A stretch of 64,000 nt of DNA from contig URKJ01000011.1 in assembly GCA_900548385.1 (NCBI GenBank), forward strand, positions 45,913-109,912, read 5' to 3'. The notes below the pieces were generated by a model. It saw only the letters and a program-made list of their open reading frames with translations. It did no database searches and was not told where the DNA came from. This DNA is from an uncultured bacterium (GTDB lineage Bacteria > Verrucomicrobiota > Lentisphaeria > Victivallales > UBA1829). Position numbers and translations under genes: made by a program. Positions 44,301 to 52,049 of the stretch are shown piece after piece; within the stretch, counting starts at the first letter, position 1; every line of letters begins with the position of its first letter.

Positions 44301-44978
44301 ATATTCGAAACGAACAGCCGGATTATACATCAAATTCTGCTCCGCACCACCGTTGTAAATCCAGTTTCGGTTTACGGCATTCTCCCGTTCGGGAGTTTCG
44401 GCTTTGAAATACGCTGACTTGATACGGTACACGCCGCCCCGGGAAATAACCTGACGCAAAGAAGCCCACAGCATATCGGAAGGCAGACGGATCTCCGTCG
44501 AAACAATTTCAAAAAAACCGTCCTTTAAGGGTTTCCTCTCCGTAGTCTGCGTATTGGAATAGAAGCCGCCTTGTGGCCGTTTCCCGTAGAACTGAAGTCC
44601 GCAGTTTTCCGTTGCGATGAGCCTGGCTGTATTTTTCTTTTCAGAAAAAGCCTTCCCCGGCACACAAAACGAAAAATCCTTTTTCCGGAGCCCCTGCCAG
44701 AAAAGAAACACATGCCCTTTGTTATTTTTCTCAAAAAATCGAGTGGTGTCCAAAATCAGTATCCCTTCAACCAGTTCGACTTTCAGTAAATGGAAGTCTG
44801 CGGCGGGCGTAGTACCAATGTAAACAAGCGCTCGTTTGGTTGCTTTTTCCCGGACAGAAAGGCTGTTCTTGCCGGGAAGCAATTCGGCTGTTCCCATATC
44901 GGCGTCCCAGGCGAACACCACCCATGACAGAAGTGCAAACACAAGCGTTAAAAGTTTTTTCGAAAATAACAGGTTCAT
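41391..44978 (-). CDS. Large secreted multidomain glycoside hydrolase with CBM9-like C-terminus
   Basis: 1195 residues with a signal peptide (LLTLVFALLSWVVFAWDADMG). Domains in order: a beta-rich N-terminal region; a CBM4/22-like sandwich (about 205-385: NWIYNGGAEQN..HTGKFSFQIDW..SLYVDDAAYYFGG); a TIM barrel (about 500-800) with RIGWNPLTPYAWG, EYYESINEANLIP (probable acid/base) and HYASEAGRC (probable nucleophile); then a C-terminal CBM9/DOMON-like domain (VKIDGDLSDWPANARKIRLD..YLYFAAEVFKPEIF). An AAAGGAT site precedes the ATG. It lies 31 nt after a prepilin-like gene. The target polysaccharide cannot be read from the sequence. Confidence 0.75.
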   Translation of the reverse strand: MNLLFSKKLLTLVFALLSWVVFAWDADMGTAELLPGKNSLSVREKATKRALVYIGTTPAADFHLLKVELVEGILILDTTRFFEKNNKGHVFLFWQGLRKKDFSFCVPGKAFSEKKNTARLIATENCGLQFYGKRPQGGFYSNTQTTERKPLKDGFFEIVSTEIRLPSDMLWASLRQVISRGGVYRIKSAYFKAETPERENAVNRNWIYNGGAEQNLMYNPAVRFEYMTLAHTGEYRDYQGKKFVGEGKKISVTDAEKHTGKFSFQIDWDGRHDAYAPGISFAPVPVKPGSPVAFSAWLKAARPVDAIFSLGLNGGTGVSKRVRVGTEWKRYEMFVPSWGEKAPGLSVHPGIITAQGAEYNKISPSIRLSGKGSLYVDDAAYYFGGHTKDSAPDVMNLSGTMDRQSSYYFAGDPIRIALQYNHLGTTKMEGELVYEILNFEGRKIAEKSFGKRSFDPNELRNENIVIVPPAGLRGAFNAVVSLRTPEKAYSAVFYAGILNKGGKPTPRVGIELGAMQNTNLIMPYYTDFRIGAVRIGWNPLTPYAWGNDVTTFDAAEAFHRAGVRVMIACYGVDILTKTDDYKKRLAEAVKKLKGKIEYYESINEANLIPSLNPKSNVEAIRILSETVRKIDPEAKIAGPASCGTDLAWTESVLALGGAKYLDAVTEHPYRRSPETPDYALECQTWRKVIDRYKKGLPHYASEAGRCNEAVLPENRIDDFSRQQCALDVRNILQSFAGGTERYMQFVFSAWHPGTVYNVMFRGNGANNGTPVPTPTMYAMRALIDRLEEAKIVRRVRFGSDYRCYIFDHGEKRTAVIWKWIGKPVKIRFPQADASSMTGYDFMGSSMKTDSFFLNAYPRYLDSALSAAEFEKLLVRGIRNESNSKSFDVSFAVTGEKEFAVIVRNPNGAPASCTLSIETPDIVSGDSVRKFDRIASEESVRAVFSLKKGSIGISDRKIKIALNSPGMKTTVLEESLRAILVPEAERPVKIDGDLSDWPANARKIRLDRKNARWKSPSWGAKEDSVKADIRFAWNCNYLYFAAEVFKPEIFSANIPSKLFTADGFQFGFDTMKNALPGAMKLADDDFEYDFGLCDGKATVYRRKSSASSYDSLTKPVGVVKDIVCTIRKYPDRVVYEAAFPRLAVSPFKLQAGSSMRTGVLLNLSNGRERVGFLELTDGIGNVKMPFLWMDFILMKR

Positions 44979-45009
44979 TTTTTATCCTTTTTGTTTCTGT
45001 GCGACTCTT

Positions 45010-45735
45010 TTAATTTTCGACCATAAAATCCGGATACTTATGCAGAGCATAGGTCGCTTTTCCGGTGAATTTATGGTTCCAGTTTCGAATGGATCTCGTA
45101 TGTCCGTCCAGATAAAGCATGGCACATTCCCGTCTTTGATTGTGAAGAGGTCCGAATTGAACAATCGACCAAATCACACTGCCTCTGTCATATACCGTTG
45201 CGGAAGTCCAAAGACCGAGTCCGCCAAGATTCGTTTCCGAAACAGTTAATGTGCCGGTATTATAAGTATGTCCGTGAAAGTTCCGGTCGGTCAGGGCATA
45301 GGTAGCAGACGGACGTTTGAAATAAATAATTTTATCCCGGCTCCCCCATTCCCAGTCGGATGAGCCGTGAGTTCTGCTGGCAAGAGCGCGGATCAAGCCG
45401 TAGCTCAACATGCCGTTCCAACGCTTGCGGGGATCGTCCGGACAAACAAAGAGCTTCCATTTTCCTTCATTTCCCGCATGGTATCCAAGATACGGGGCGA
45501 TTCCGTGGTGCCAATCCTGCAAATAGTCGCCACTCATCGGGAAGTAATAGTCGTTATCCATCGAATACTGGATCAAAGCAACGCCCAGGGATTTTTCATT
45601 ATTGAGACACGATATTGTTTTTACACGCTCCCGTGCCGAATTGAGAGTCGGCAAAAGCAGTCCGGCAAGGATGGCGATCACGGCAATCGTAACAAGGAGC
45701 TCTATCAGCGTGAATACCTTTTTCTCTATTACCAT
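45010..45735 (-). CDS. Prepilin-type N-terminal domain protein
   Basis: 241 residues. Short leader MVIEKKV, then FTLIELLVTIAVIAILAGLL, the consensus prepilin segment with Glu at +5; the residue before the cleavage site is Val and the basic residues are just upstream. After the helix comes SARERVKTISCLNNEKSLGVALIQYSMDND, and near the C-terminus HNQRRECAMLYLDGH, an H-Xn-DG variant. AGGAGA lies 7 nt before the ATG. It heads the operon with the 1195-residue secreted GH and the uncharacterised enzyme. Confidence 0.88.
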   Translation of the reverse strand: MVIEKKVFTLIELLVTIAVIAILAGLLLPTLNSARERVKTISCLNNEKSLGVALIQYSMDNDYYFPMSGDYLQDWHHGIAPYLGYHAGNEGKWKLFVCPDDPRKRWNGMLSYGLIRALASRTHGSSDWEWGSRDKIIYFKRPSATYALTDRNFHGHTYNTGTLTVSETNLGGLGLWTSATVYDRGSVIWSIVQFGPLHNQRRECAMLYLDGHTRSIRNWNHKFTGKATYALHKYPDFMVEN

Positions 45736-45799
45736 GTTATTTCTCCTGTTGAACCTTCAAAAGAGGTTGGCTTTTTTCTGCTAATAACTCATTTTCTTC

Positions 45800-45822
45800 T
45801 GCGTCAGACCCATTTTGACGCA
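45800..45822. promoter_or_regulatory. Inverted repeat TGCGTCA-N9-TGACGCA
   Basis: Perfect 7-bp arms in the 239-nt gap between the GH127-like gene and the prepilin gene, about 65 nt upstream of the prepilin start. Probable operator; no good -35/-10 pair was found. The rest of the gap (45823-45974) is AT-rich and holds only a weak ACTTTTTCTAAAAAAGT hairpin. Confidence 0.4.
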
Positions 45823-45974
45823 TTCCTGTACAACTTTTTTAGAAAAAGTCGCCCACAAATAATTTTGATCTGTCACATTGTTTATGAAACTCCTTCACTT
45901 TCAGTGTTATTTCACCAAATTCATCTTCCGGGAGAGGAAAAGATTAAAAACTTTTGAAATTACCTCATTTTGAT

Positions 45975-47609
45975 TCAATGCTTGAAAAGTTCATCCTCTT
46001 TCAGAAGTCCGGTGATCCGGGATGCGTCAAAGTAGGTCTGCATTCGCTTCGGTGAACTGAACCGGCAAAACGGAATTTCCATCCGTTTCGGACGGAAACA
46101 CGTCGTTTGCATCGGAACCAGAAGGGAATCCCCCTCCGGCCGGATTTCCTCCGGCAGATAGGACAGCGTCAGAAAACCATTTGTCCGTTTTTCCGGACTT
46201 CCGTAAACAAGAGGCCCGCGCATCAGGGCGGCACGTCCCGTCTGTGCCGCATATCCGGTAATCATACGCGGCGGATTCGCAAAATCAAACTCCACCTTGT
46301 CGCCGTCATGCCACCGGCGGTGCAGTTTCCAAACTCCGCCCGATTCCCCGGAATATGCCATACCTCCGCAACGGATCACCGCGTTCCGGCACCATCCCGG
46401 AATCCGAAGGGATAATTCGAAATCCACCGGAGCGGGCGCACGAACCGTAAACGATCCGGAGGTCGTCTCCGGATAAGCGGTTTTCTGCACCAAACGGAAT
46501 CGTTCCGTTTTCAACGTGGAATCTGTATAAAGATTTACATAAATTCCGTTGCCGGACGTTTGAAAATAGATATTTTCCGGGATTTCAAAGAGCATCCTCC
46601 GGAAATTATTTGGACAGCAGTATGTGTCATGCGGATACCATTCAAAGGGTTCATCAACCGGGACAAAATAACGGGTTTGTTTTCCATCCGGACTCTGTGC
46701 TGCAAAAAAAGTATTGTACATGATCCGCTCGAAGAGATCGCCGTAACGCGTTCCGCCGTCAAAAGCGATCATCTCCCCCGTCATGCGCATTAGATACGCC
46801 GCGGCACAGGTTTCTCCGCGGCGGCCGAAGCCGTCCTGCGAACGATCCCAGATTTCTCCCCACGGCGGGACGCCGGAGCATCCTCCGGTAATCATCGGAT
46901 AGCCTCCGCCGAATATTCTGCGATACAGTTCCAGAACCCCCTCCGGAAGATTTCCGGTCCCCGCGTCCGTCCATTGTCCGAGCTGGAACTGAGCAAGGAC
47001 ACGTGCAATCCATGTATAGACATGAATGGAGCCATTGACCGGAATTTTTCCGTCGAACTCAGCCAGCGAACCGGCAAGGGAAAATTCATTCAGGCAATAA
47101 TCAAGGAAAGCGCGTTCCCCGGATTCCCGGTAGAGCATCAGAAACGCGCTTTCCAGTCCGAGGTTGAGTTCGGTTTTCTCCTTTATGAGATAAAATCCAA
47201 GGCGAAGCGCCGACTTCAAAGCCTCCTGGTTGCCATGAAGGGCATAGTCCTGAACGAACGCCTGAATGATATATGCCTGTTCATGATTGTCCCAAACTCC
47301 ACGCTTCCCGGAAAAAATGCTGATGGAACCGTCCATGGACTGCGTCCGGATCAGTTCTGCAATCTGTTTTTCTTTCCAATCCGCCAATTTTTTTTCACAA
47401 ATTCCGGAGGCAACCGCCTTGACGACCGCATCCAGCAGCATTCCGTATCCGGCAAAATGCCCGGGTACCTCCGGGATGGGCTTCCGTTTCTTAAAATGAC
47501 GAGCGAAAACAGCGTCAACATCCATTTCAAGGATGTGGTTTGCGGCCAGATCCATTCGATGGCGAATCTCTCCGCCGCAGTCGATATCGCGATACAAAAA
47601 TTTTTTCAT
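45975..47609 (-). CDS. GH127-like beta-L-arabinofuranosidase (DUF1680)
   Basis: 544 residues, cytoplasmic. GH127 features: GHFAGYGMLLDAVVKAV, GVWDNHEQAYIIQAFVQDYALHGN, the GGCSGVPPWGEIWD loop, GETCAAAYLMRMTGEMIAFDGGTRYGDLFERIMYNTFFAAQSPDGKQTRYFVP, and DTYCCPNNFRR with Cys331-Cys332. In characterised members the zinc-coordinating cysteines include the TC and CC positions, one of which is the nucleophile; all are retained here. The C-terminal half is beta-rich. A GAGG site and a consensus promoter are upstream. The product would release L-arabinose or a related sugar from imported oligosaccharides. Confidence 0.88.
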   Translation of the reverse strand: MKKFLYRDIDCGGEIRHRMDLAANHILEMDVDAVFARHFKKRKPIPEVPGHFAGYGMLLDAVVKAVASGICEKKLADWKEKQIAELIRTQSMDGSISIFSGKRGVWDNHEQAYIIQAFVQDYALHGNQEALKSALRLGFYLIKEKTELNLGLESAFLMLYRESGERAFLDYCLNEFSLAGSLAEFDGKIPVNGSIHVYTWIARVLAQFQLGQWTDAGTGNLPEGVLELYRRIFGGGYPMITGGCSGVPPWGEIWDRSQDGFGRRGETCAAAYLMRMTGEMIAFDGGTRYGDLFERIMYNTFFAAQSPDGKQTRYFVPVDEPFEWYPHDTYCCPNNFRRMLFEIPENIYFQTSGNGIYVNLYTDSTLKTERFRLVQKTAYPETTSGSFTVRAPAPVDFELSLRIPGWCRNAVIRCGGMAYSGESGGVWKLHRRWHDGDKVEFDFANPPRMITGYAAQTGRAALMRGPLVYGSPEKRTNGFLTLSYLPEEIRPEGDSLLVPMQTTCFRPKRMEIPFCRFSSPKRMQTYFDASRITGLLKEDELFKH

Positions 47610-47632
47610 AAAAACCTCATGTTGCTATATTT

Positions 47633-47660
47633 ATTATATTGTATTTTTTATTTTTGTCAA
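47633..47660 (-). promoter_or_regulatory. Consensus sigma70 promoter for the GH127-like gene
   Basis: On the minus strand TTGACA (47660-47655) and TATAAT (47638-47633) have 16 nt between them, 24 nt before the gene start. Confidence 0.75.
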
Positions 47661-47675
47661 TATATTATCATATTG
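47658..47675. promoter_or_regulatory. Operator-like palindrome CAATAT-N6-ATATTG
   Basis: Perfect 6-bp inverted repeat that overlaps the -35 element of the GH127 promoter and lies just before the AraC-type gene start. Position suits control of both divergent genes by the adjacent regulator. Confidence 0.4.
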
Positions 47676-47683
47676 AAAAAGTT

Positions 47684-48580
47684 ATGAATTACATGGAAAA
47701 AATTATGAAATCTGCAAAAACATTCTATTATGTCCACAACGTTCGCTATTCCGATACAACCCATTGTTTCATTCGCGGTTTGGGCATTCATGAACAAATG
47801 AAAAAAGGCTTCATCAGTCACGGCGGCCAGGGCTATCCTTGGCTTTTCATGTATTTTCACACCCCGGTCACACTAACCCCGGATACCCGGGAAGAGGAAA
47901 AATTCGATCACGGATTCATTCTCTGGGATCCCGAAAAATTTCATGTTTACGGAAATGCGGAAAAGGACTGGGATCACTCCTGGATGATTTTATACCACCC
48001 GGAAATGGAGCGTATTCTGCAGGATTTTGAAATCCCGAGAAACCGGGTTCTGAACATTGATGCCGGACGGATTTTTGAACGATATCTTGCTCTTTTCTAT
48101 GAAGAACTTAATTCAAAAGACACTCCGGATCCGTTCCTTCTGGAACAGGAAATCCGGTTGTTTTTATATGAACTGAACCGGATCATCGAAAAAAAAGAAC
48201 CGCAAATTCCGGAACGGATCCGGGAGATCGAACAATATCTTTCCCTGCATCTGGAAGATCCGCTGTTCATTCCGGAACTGGCGGAGCGGTTTCATCTGTC
48301 CGCTCCACATTTCATCGCCCTCTTCAAGCGCTATTATCACTGTCCGCCCATGCATTATATCATGGAAAAGAGAATGAATCTTGCAGCCTATCTACTGAAA
48401 CACTCCTCATATTCGTGCAAGGAGATCGGAAGACGGTGCGGATATGAGGATCCGCTTCATTTTTCGAAACGGTTCAAGTGTTTTCACGGAACTTCCCCGA
48501 AAACATACCGGGAACACGCAAAATTTCACGTTGTGAAGCACGAAGCGCAAGTTCGCCGCCTTCTTCATAAAGCTTTTTGA
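47684..48580 (+). CDS. AraC-family transcriptional regulator
   Basis: About 298 residues from the start at 47684; ATGs at 47693 and 47705 are also possible and no strong ribosome site decides. The N-terminal part looks like an AraC cupin sensor (FISHGGQGYPWLFMYFHTP, FILWDPEKFHVYGNAEKDWDHSWMIL). The C-terminal DNA-binding domain has two HTH units: PLFIPELAERFHLSAPHFIALFKRYY and SCKEIGRRCGYEDPLHFSKRFKCFHGTSPKTYRE. Divergent from the GH127-like gene, with shared control sequences between, so it probably activates that gene. The 104 nt after its stop hold nothing recognised. Confidence 0.88.
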   Translation: MNYMEKIMKSAKTFYYVHNVRYSDTTHCFIRGLGIHEQMKKGFISHGGQGYPWLFMYFHTPVTLTPDTREEEKFDHGFILWDPEKFHVYGNAEKDWDHSWMILYHPEMERILQDFEIPRNRVLNIDAGRIFERYLALFYEELNSKDTPDPFLLEQEIRLFLYELNRIIEKKEPQIPERIREIEQYLSLHLEDPLFIPELAERFHLSAPHFIALFKRYYHCPPMHYIMEKRMNLAAYLLKHSSYSCKEIGRRCGYEDPLHFSKRFKCFHGTSPKTYREHAKFHVVKHEAQVRRLLHKAF

Positions 48581-48684
48581 ATCCAACAACGTGTGCTTGT
48601 TCCCTATGCCATAATAAAGAATATACGCAAGAGCAGCTTAGGCACGCGGATTCGAAAAGCGTTATTCATTATTGAAAGCTCCTG

Positions 48685-51078
48685 TCAGCATAATACCAGA
48701 TCCAAAGCAGTGCTCCATTTTCCGCGAATATGTTTCCATTGATGACCGCAGATGATGATTTCTGCTTCGGTTCTTTCTGGAAGTTCCAAAAAATATTGCA
48801 GACACATATCTTGTTTTTTCCACTCTGCATGAAGGAGACCATGCACCGTCGGTATTGTCGCCGAGGCAAATGTTTCGCCATTTGGGAAACAGGGACATAT
48901 CCGGACTTTTCGCCATGCCGGTTCCATTTGAATAATCCCGCAAAGCAGTTCCGGCAGATGTGTAACCGGATGCGCACTCCAGGCATGAGAATAGCTCCAT
49001 CCGGTATAAGCCCCCCGATCGAATACTTCCCATGTCGTCCCTGCAGGAATCATCGGCAGCCATTTTCGTTGAATATATCCGAGAGCCTCTTTCTGCATTC
49101 CCAACTGCATTGCCGCATCCAACAGATAGGTGGACCAAAAAGCTCCCGGCTGCGCACCCTCAAGCAAGGTCCCCGCAAGACAAGGAAGGATCCGGTTTTT
49201 CAGCATACTGTCATGCGCTTCCGGAACTAAATTCAGAAGGAGTGCCCAAACTTGATCGTGAACAGAAGGGATTCCCGTTTGTCTTCCTTCCTCATCCAGT
49301 ATTGGCATTATGAGTTTTTGGCGGGGATTGAAAAATGCCCTTTTAATGGCGGAACGTTCCCAAATGATTTTCTTCCTCACATCAGAATCATCCATTCCGC
49401 AAACACATAAAAGTTTTCGGTACAGCTCTATCACATAACAATGTAACAGATTCAAAAAAGCCGGATACGGTTTTTTGGGCAGATCCCCCCAATCCTCAAA
49501 AAGCCAGAAACGTTCGTCGTAACCGATCATGCCGTTTCGACCGCGTTGCTGTTCAAAATAGTTCAGGATGTTCCTGATCCGGGGCATTTGCTCTTCAACG
49601 AAATCCGTTTGTCCGGTTTGAAAATACAGATCGTAAATTGTGGCGATCCATGTAAGGCAAAAATCCGGTAAAATATTTCCGGATTGAGTCGTTGGAGCAT
49701 TCGCAAAGATGAGTCCGTCCGGAGCTCCCTGCTGAGCTGCGATGGACTGTATCCCATATTTCAACAGTTTCGTGTCGCCGGTAAGCCAGAAAAAATTTTT
49801 CCCCTGAACGCGTGCGTCTCCCCACCATTGAGATTGTTCCCTCCATGGAGTATCAACGAAAACATCCATGGAACAAACCTGTTGGGTATGACACGAAATG
49901 CGGTAAATCTCATTCAGATTCTGATTTGATGACGTGAAATCTCCACTGATTTTCATTGGATAAAGAGCTGTCCGCCATGAAAGTTTCAATTTCAGCGGAT
50001 GCGGGTTCCTGCGGACGACTAAAGTTACATGCCGGACCCCCATGATTTGAAAAAATTCATGTCGGTAGTTGCCTTTTCTCAAATGCAGTCTGGCTGCCAG
50101 TGCCACCATACTGCCGATTCCCGGTTCCGGCTGTAATCTTGCTTGTCCATCAGGAAGATAATGATAATAGTGCAGTTCAACAATGGTTCCGGCTTCTGCA
50201 TTTTCCACTTCAAGAATCGGCGTTCCTGTGAGCCAGTCTTTGCCGAGATCAAACGTAACCGCATAAAAATGTCCGGGATTTTCTGCGGGAATTATTCCGG
50301 ACAGAAAAATTCCTTCCTTTATAAAACCGGAAGCCTTTTTCCATTGGATTGACGGAAGTTCCTTTTCCGCGAAATCCCATGAAATATTACCACCTCGTTT
50401 TAACATGGAGGATGTTTTTCCCCAACCGTCGAGAACCGCCTGCTCCGGCGCTCTGCAATGTTCATCCAGCATGGGAAGCGGCCGGGAAACCACACCAGTC
50501 CATGGCAACGCTCCAAATGCCAGTTCTTCGGGACGCACCCACTTTTCTTGCGCAGGAGCTGTATAATGCTCCTCAGACAGCCATAAACGATCATCAAGTT
50601 GAAGATCCAGATCTTCCTGAAAAGCCATCTGGATGCTTAGCCGAGCCGTTTGAGAACTATAGGCATGAAGGCGGAAAAAAGCCCATGATTCCCTGCAACT
50701 GTAAAACTCTGTTCCATTGCTCCATTTTGCCGCACAGATAAATCCTGCCCGGTCCCGGTGCGTGTACGAAAATGTGCTGATCCCGGGATTATAAGCCTCT
50801 ACAGCGATAAAATTATGCCCGGTTTTCAAGAAAGAGGAAATGTCCGGAGTATCGAACGACCATGCGTCTTGCGAGCCGCGAACAGGACCGCGGCAAACGT
50901 ATCTTCCGTTGACATAGAGTCGATAGGACTGATCTGCAGTCAGAAAAAGCGGAGCTTCATCCGGGATTTCAGAAATTTTAAAATCATAACGGAATCCGGC
51001 ATAGCAATTCAAAAGATACATTGAACTGTTCGGCCAGATCCATTTTGCGGAATTAAAAAAGGGGGTATTACTTTTCAT
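48685..51078 (-). CDS. GH78-like alpha-L-rhamnosidase
   Basis: 797 residues from the start at 51078 (MKSNTPFFNSAKWIWP), supported by AAGGAG 6 nt upstream. The N-terminal beta domains (LFLTADQSYRLYVNGRYVCRGP, HNFIAVEAYNPG) and the (alpha/alpha)6 catalytic part follow GH78 layout. The catalytic region reads VDTPWREQSQWWGDARVQG, the counterpart of the family's D-P-x-R-E..GD motif, and EVFDRGAYTGWSYSHAWSAHPVTHLPELLCGI near the end is also typical. No signal peptide. The gene is visibly more AT-rich than the GH13-like gene upstream, which suggests a separate origin. It lies 53 nt after the CBM9-like gene. Confidence 0.8.
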   Translation of the reverse strand: MKSNTPFFNSAKWIWPNSSMYLLNCYAGFRYDFKISEIPDEAPLFLTADQSYRLYVNGRYVCRGPVRGSQDAWSFDTPDISSFLKTGHNFIAVEAYNPGISTFSYTHRDRAGFICAAKWSNGTEFYSCRESWAFFRLHAYSSQTARLSIQMAFQEDLDLQLDDRLWLSEEHYTAPAQEKWVRPEELAFGALPWTGVVSRPLPMLDEHCRAPEQAVLDGWGKTSSMLKRGGNISWDFAEKELPSIQWKKASGFIKEGIFLSGIIPAENPGHFYAVTFDLGKDWLTGTPILEVENAEAGTIVELHYYHYLPDGQARLQPEPGIGSMVALAARLHLRKGNYRHEFFQIMGVRHVTLVVRRNPHPLKLKLSWRTALYPMKISGDFTSSNQNLNEIYRISCHTQQVCSMDVFVDTPWREQSQWWGDARVQGKNFFWLTGDTKLLKYGIQSIAAQQGAPDGLIFANAPTTQSGNILPDFCLTWIATIYDLYFQTGQTDFVEEQMPRIRNILNYFEQQRGRNGMIGYDERFWLFEDWGDLPKKPYPAFLNLLHCYVIELYRKLLCVCGMDDSDVRKKIIWERSAIKRAFFNPRQKLIMPILDEEGRQTGIPSVHDQVWALLLNLVPEAHDSMLKNRILPCLAGTLLEGAQPGAFWSTYLLDAAMQLGMQKEALGYIQRKWLPMIPAGTTWEVFDRGAYTGWSYSHAWSAHPVTHLPELLCGIIQMEPAWRKVRICPCFPNGETFASATIPTVHGLLHAEWKKQDMCLQYFLELPERTEAEIIICGHQWKHIRGKWSTALDLVLC

Positions 51079-51131
51079 CTGTTCTCCTTCTGTTTTCGAA
51101 CTCAATAAATGAATGTACTGGTTATAGATTG

Positions 51132-52049
51132 CTATTCCAATTCCGCCTGTATGTATCCGAAGATATTGTGTCCGTCATAGAGTAACGGAACCGGTGCCGT
51201 TTTCCGATATCCGGAATGCCCCAGATCCGTACGGACAAACATGAGTTCCAATACGGCACCGGAACGCGGAAGAGCCCCGTCAAGTCGTGCCAAAGCCGAA
51301 AAAGGGAGGCGGAATTCCGCCTCATATCCCTTCTCCGTTTTCCGTGCCTTTATCACAGATCCAACGGGAAAGACATTTTGCTGTGTCACACGCAACCCCA
51401 TCACCGGAGAAAAAGAATGTCTGCTGGAAAAGGGAGAAACACCGGGGGAAGCAACCATTTCCCAGTATCCGAACAAATTCGGATCATCTTTCACAAACAG
51501 TTCGACACTGTCTGCGTTGTAGGGGCGTATATGATCAAGCCGGAGATCGTCGTCAACCACCTCTGCCTTGGCATACAGAAACTGCTCATTGTAACGCAAT
51601 TTCCAAAGAGTCCTGCCCTGCGGTTTCGCTACTGTATCCAACGGAACTTCTCCATGCAGAAGAGCAGTTCTCTCCCACGAAGAGGAACGCGGAATCCGCA
51701 TCTTCATCCGCGGAGTTTTCCAGGCGAATCCACGGTCGGCTTCCTCGCGGAATTTTCGTACGATTTCTCTGGCGCCCTTTTTCGAACTGCCCTCTGGCAG
51801 ATAGTCTCCCCGGTCCAACCGTTCCGGAATGAGCAAATTGAGTGCCTTGACGATATCATTGTTGTATCCCAGTTGACTGGTAATGAACTCCGCCGGCGTT
51901 CCCTTGCCCCGATAGTAATACCCGGGACTGATGGAACAACCCAGATCGTGATTGACTTTATCCCGGTGGAAAAGACAGATCCCGATGCCAGCCAGAATCC
52001 CCGCAGCAAGCAGGATTGCCAGAATGATTTTTCTTCTGCAAGCCATCAT
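51132..52049 (-). CDS. Membrane-anchored CBM9-like carbohydrate-binding protein
   Basis: 305 residues. A basic N-terminus and one hydrophobic segment (about 8-27, ILAILLAAGILAGIGICLF) indicate an uncleaved anchor or signal peptide. The following 100 residues are unrecognised (SPGYYYRGKGTPAEFITSQLGYNNDIVKAL..). From about residue 140 a CBM9/DOMON-like sandwich appears: LWKLRYNEQFLYAKAEVVDDDLRLDHIRPYNADSVELFVKDDPN..YEAEFRLPFSALARL. No catalytic motif. The start overlaps the stop of the GH13-like gene by 4 nt (ATGA), so the two are probably made in step and may work as an enzyme and a docking partner. Confidence 0.7.
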   Translation of the reverse strand: MMACRRKIILAILLAAGILAGIGICLFHRDKVNHDLGCSISPGYYYRGKGTPAEFITSQLGYNNDIVKALNLLIPERLDRGDYLPEGSSKKGAREIVRKFREEADRGFAWKTPRMKMRIPRSSSWERTALLHGEVPLDTVAKPQGRTLWKLRYNEQFLYAKAEVVDDDLRLDHIRPYNADSVELFVKDDPNLFGYWEMVASPGVSPFSSRHSFSPVMGLRVTQQNVFPVGSVIKARKTEKGYEAEFRLPFSALARLDGALPRSGAVLELMFVRTDLGHSGYRKTAPVPLLYDGHNIFGYIQAELE

